This document shows, piece after piece, positions 14,186-15,973 of a stretch of DNA of 15,973 nucleotides (position 1 is its first letter; each line of letters opens with the position of its first letter). Source of the DNA: Proteobacteria bacterium UBA6920 (GTDB taxonomy: Bacteria; Pseudomonadota; Gammaproteobacteria; SG8-11). The stretch lies in NCBI GenBank assembly GCA_002448875.1, contig DKAS01000228.1, forward strand, positions 1 to 15,973, in the 5' to 3' direction. The notes beneath the pieces are model-generated. The model was given only the letters and a program-made list of their open reading frames with translations, ran no database searches and was not told the origin of the DNA. Position numbers and translations under genes: made by a program.

Positions 14186-15313
14186 ATGGATTCGCTACTG
14201 ACTATTGCCGCGTTTTTACAAAAACATTTTTCTTGGTTTTTAGCTATTTTGCTCACGAGTGTTTTACTAGTCCCGGTCTTCGAATTTTTTATTTCCGGTT
14301 GGGAACGAAAACGGGTGCAAACTATCGGCAATCTTAGCGATAACGCCAAGCTTCTGTATTTCGAACAATTTGTACTTGAGGAACGGAATGTTACCTTACA
14401 GGACGCTAACGCAAGATTCGCTAACTATTTTATAAAAACTTTCGGTCGTAAGCGGTTCATTATCCCTGTGGTCATGTTTGTCATCACTAGTTTCGTAGTT
14501 GTACTATTTTCCAGCATAACCATTCATCATTACTTATACCCCGGAACGGATGTCATTGTTGCATTACCATCACTGGCGTTGGCTGCAAATTCCGGAGCTT
14601 ATATGTACGTGCTTGCCGATTTAATTTCCCGCAACCGACGGTTGGATCTCACCCCCGCAGATTTTTCTTGGGCTTCTTTCCGCTTCATTATTGCCGTCCC
14701 ATTCGCCTATGCCCTTTCGGCTATGTTCAACGAAAGCATCGCCACCACCGTGGCCTTCCTTGTTGGCGCCTTTCCAACCCATACACTGCGACGTATTGCT
14801 CAGCGATTGGCCAGTCGAAATTTAAACATTGGAGAGTCCGAAGAAAAAGGGGTAAGCGAACTGGAGCGGCTGCAGGGAATAACGACAACGAATGCCGAAG
14901 TATTTGCTGATGAGGGCGTTACCACCATACTGCAACTCGCTTACTCAGACCCCATCGACATTTCTATCCGCACGAGCTTTGCTTTCAGCTATGTTGTTGA
15001 TTGCATGAGCCAGGCACTGGCATGGATATACCTGGAGGATGACATGAAAAAATTGCGGCGTTTTTCCCTTCGGGGTGCACAGGAAATTAATTTCTTACAC
15101 ATTGAGCTTAACGGCAGTGAAGAAGAGATTAGAAGCATAAAATATAATGAGGACATCGCGAAAGATAGAATCAAGAAAATCAGATCAACAGCTGCCGATA
15201 CCCTTCGCAGCGCCGCCTTAGAATTAAACATGGACGTAGAAGCATTCAATCGAGTGGTTGACGAGATCGCCATCGATCCCTACACCAGATTTCTTTATAA
15301 TACCTGGGGGTAA
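14186..15313 (+). CDS. Four-helix membrane protein with helix-hairpin-like cytosolic tail, unknown function (375 aa)
   Basis: No signal peptide. Hydrophobic helices lie at about 14-36 (HFSWFLAILLTSVLLVPVF), 90-112 (FIIPVVMFVITSFVVVLF), 122-146 and 165-196. The stretch 37-89 between the first two is soluble and charged. The last 175 residues are soluble. Residues 226-284 have the rhythm of a helix-hairpin-helix/SAM-like fold (ERLQGITTTNAEVFADEG then LAYSDPIDISIRT then VDCMSQALAWIYL). The end is strongly helical and charged (SEEEIRSIKYNEDIAKDRIKKI at about 311-332, SAALELNMDVEAFNRVVDEI at 342-361). The ribosome site AGGGA lies about 9 bases before the ATG. The gene is divergent from the exported 297-residue protein, and both sit between the direct repeats. 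I do not recognise a family. A membrane sensor or effector, for example in defence, is possible but unproven. Confidence 0.75.
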   Translation: MDSLLTIAAFLQKHFSWFLAILLTSVLLVPVFEFFISGWERKRVQTIGNLSDNAKLLYFEQFVLEERNVTLQDANARFANYFIKTFGRKRFIIPVVMFVITSFVVVLFSSITIHHYLYPGTDVIVALPSLALAANSGAYMYVLADLISRNRRLDLTPADFSWASFRFIIAVPFAYALSAMFNESIATTVAFLVGAFPTHTLRRIAQRLASRNLNIGESEEKGVSELERLQGITTTNAEVFADEGVTTILQLAYSDPIDISIRTSFAFSYVVDCMSQALAWIYLEDDMKKLRRFSLRGAQEINFLHIELNGSEEEIRSIKYNEDIAKDRIKKIRSTAADTLRSAALELNMDVEAFNRVVDEIAIDPYTRFLYNTWG

Positions 15314-15834
15314 CAACCCGCGTGCCGCAATCAGGGTGCTGGAGGGTACTGTTTATTTGCATCGAAATCTGACCCGGCATTTGTGAGAAAAGCCAGGACA
15401 CTCACCGAATTTGCCACTCAAATCCGATTGAATTAAGTTCAATTCCCGTCGAACGGATCTCCGCGCGAAACGTTGTATTCATTCTCGTTACCGCGGAAGG
15501 AACGAAGCGATGCCGCTTGCCCGCAAAAAAACCAGATGCGCCTGAACACCACGAAGTATTATCGCCTCATCAACCACCGCGCCCGCTGGAATGCGCGTAC
15601 ATCGACAAATTGAAAAATCGGTGTTGGTACGTTGGTATGCGAAATTGTGCTGAAGTGTTCGGGTAGTTAGCGTGTTATGTGGAAGGAAAAAATCATTTTT
15701 ATCGACTATTCCGGTTTAGTGGATTGTCGATACTCAACTTTTACATCACTGGGCTTTGGCCGTATCAACATCGTATCGATGACATCGATGATTCGGGGCT
15801 GCGCCCCTCACCCTCCGGGCCGGCTTACGCCGTT
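15314..15834. other. Gene-free stretch leading to repeat copy 2
   Basis: No supported gene. Small features only: ATTGAA/TTCAAT arms at 15427-15443, a tandem ATCGATGA pair at 15775-15791, a perfect hairpin GGGGC-TGC-GCCCC at 15795-15807, and a nested hairpin at 15817-15839 (GGGC, CGGC-TTAC-GCCG, GCCC). The last two run straight into the repeat. A frame opening with ATG at 15677 stays open to the window edge, but it reads through the terminator and the tRNA on the opposite strand, so it is not a gene. Confidence 0.5.
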
Positions 15835-15884
15835 CGCCCTCGGCCTGGCGGCCTCGGTCGTCGAACTCCTACCTATGACTTCGT
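15835..15884 (+). repeat. 50-base direct repeat, copy 2
   Basis: Partner of 12805-12854 (44 of 50 identical, no gaps). Here the following bases form a closed hairpin: TCGAACTCC (15861-15869) pairs perfectly with GGAGTTCGA (15887-15895). Hairpins at 15795-15839 precede it, so this copy may be the end of a longer palindromic element. Confidence 0.85.
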
Positions 15885-15885
15885 C

Positions 15886-15910
15886 GGGAGTTCGAATCTC
15901 ATCGCCAAAC
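15886..15910 (+). other. Degenerate, inverted copy of a tRNA 3' end
   Basis: The plus strand reads GGGAG TTCGAAT CTC, then AT, then CGCCAAAC. The real tRNA on the minus strand reads TTCGAAT CTC TCCGGGCG CGCCAAAC. The T-loop, part of the T-stem and the CGCCA plus trailing AAC are thus repeated, facing the tRNA and missing most of the acceptor strand. Both copies point at the shared terminator. Confidence 0.5.
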
Positions 15911-15912
15911 TG

Positions 15913-15955
15913 CAAACATAAAAAAAGGCCCTTGCAGGGCCTTTTTTTATGTTTG
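15913..15955. terminator. Perfect 20-bp bidirectional intrinsic terminator
   Basis: Arms of 20 bases (15913-15932 and 15936-15955) pair without mismatch around the three-base loop TGC. Each arm carries a seven-base A or T run next to GGCCCT/AGGGCC, so it works as a stem plus T run on both strands. On the minus strand it directly follows the encoded CCA of the tRNA, which it overlaps by two bases. Confidence 0.9.
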
Positions 15956-15973
15956 GCGCGCCCGGAGAGATTC
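15954..15973 (-). tRNA. tRNA 3' end with encoded CCA, probably tRNA-Arg, cut by window edge
   Basis: On the minus strand the last 20 bases read as the end of the T-loop (GAAT), T-stem 3' strand CTCTC, acceptor 3' strand CGGGCGC, discriminator G and CCA. The acceptor would pair with a 5' GCGCCCG, which with discriminator G is the pattern of gammaproteobacterial tRNA-Arg (for example E. coli tRNA-Arg CCG). The anticodon lies outside the window, so the amino acid is an inference. A strong terminator follows immediately. Confidence 0.8.

Noticed and set aside
15677..15973. ATG-started plus-strand frame open to the window edge
   Set aside because: It reads through the hairpins, the 50-base repeat, the terminator and the antisense of a tRNA. 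Its protein-like look is confined to the first 25 residues and there is no ribosome site before the ATG.
1..15973. CRISPR array, insertion sequence or phage genes
   Set aside because: No regularly spaced repeats, no transposase, integrase or phage structural motifs were found on either strand. The only repeats are the two 50-base copies and local hairpins.

Overview
The window looks like chromosomal DNA from a GC-rich Gram-negative proteobacterium, most likely a gammaproteobacterium. The evidence is three lipoproteins with clear lipoboxes, an AsmA-like inner-membrane/periplasmic giant, a TolB-like propeller protein, several exported beta-barrel-type proteins and a tRNA with an encoded CCA end. 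The species cannot be named from what is visible.

Layout. (1) Positions 1-4926, minus strand: an envelope gene cluster read right to left. It holds a small lipoprotein with a CX3CH haem-type motif, an AsmA/TamB/YdbH-like protein of 1185 residues, a 93-residue lipoprotein, and a TolB-like propeller protein cut by the left edge. Gaps are about 20 bases and the last pair overlaps by ATGA. (2) 5325-6669, minus strand: a lipoprotein whose end overlaps a UbiE-type methyltransferase by 14 bases. (3) 7145-8614, plus strand: a phytoene-desaturase-family FAD oxidoreductase with no carotenoid genes beside it. (4) 8827-10306, plus strand: a dyad, a good sigma70-type promoter and a two-gene unit of exported beta-barrel-type proteins. 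(5) 10419-10967, plus strand: a DUF1697 protein, convergent with (6) 11141-12286, minus strand: a membrane diguanylate cyclase (GGEEF) with an intact inhibitory site.

(7) 12287-15973 is an accessory-looking, AT-richer stretch. It holds two divergent genes I cannot assign: an exported 297-residue protein on the minus strand and a 375-residue membrane protein with a helix-hairpin-like cytosolic tail on the plus strand. The pair is bracketed by two 50-base direct repeats (12805-12854 and 15835-15884, 44/50 identical) lying 3030 bases apart. The right-hand repeat abuts what looks like an inverted, degenerate copy of a tRNA 3' end. That copy faces a real tRNA (probably tRNA-Arg, minus strand, cut by the right edge) across a perfect 20-bp bidirectional terminator. 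The left-hand repeat starts an attC-like folded segment. The most interesting reading is a small island or cassette-like unit next to a tRNA gene. No integrase or transposase is visible, so its mobility is inference.
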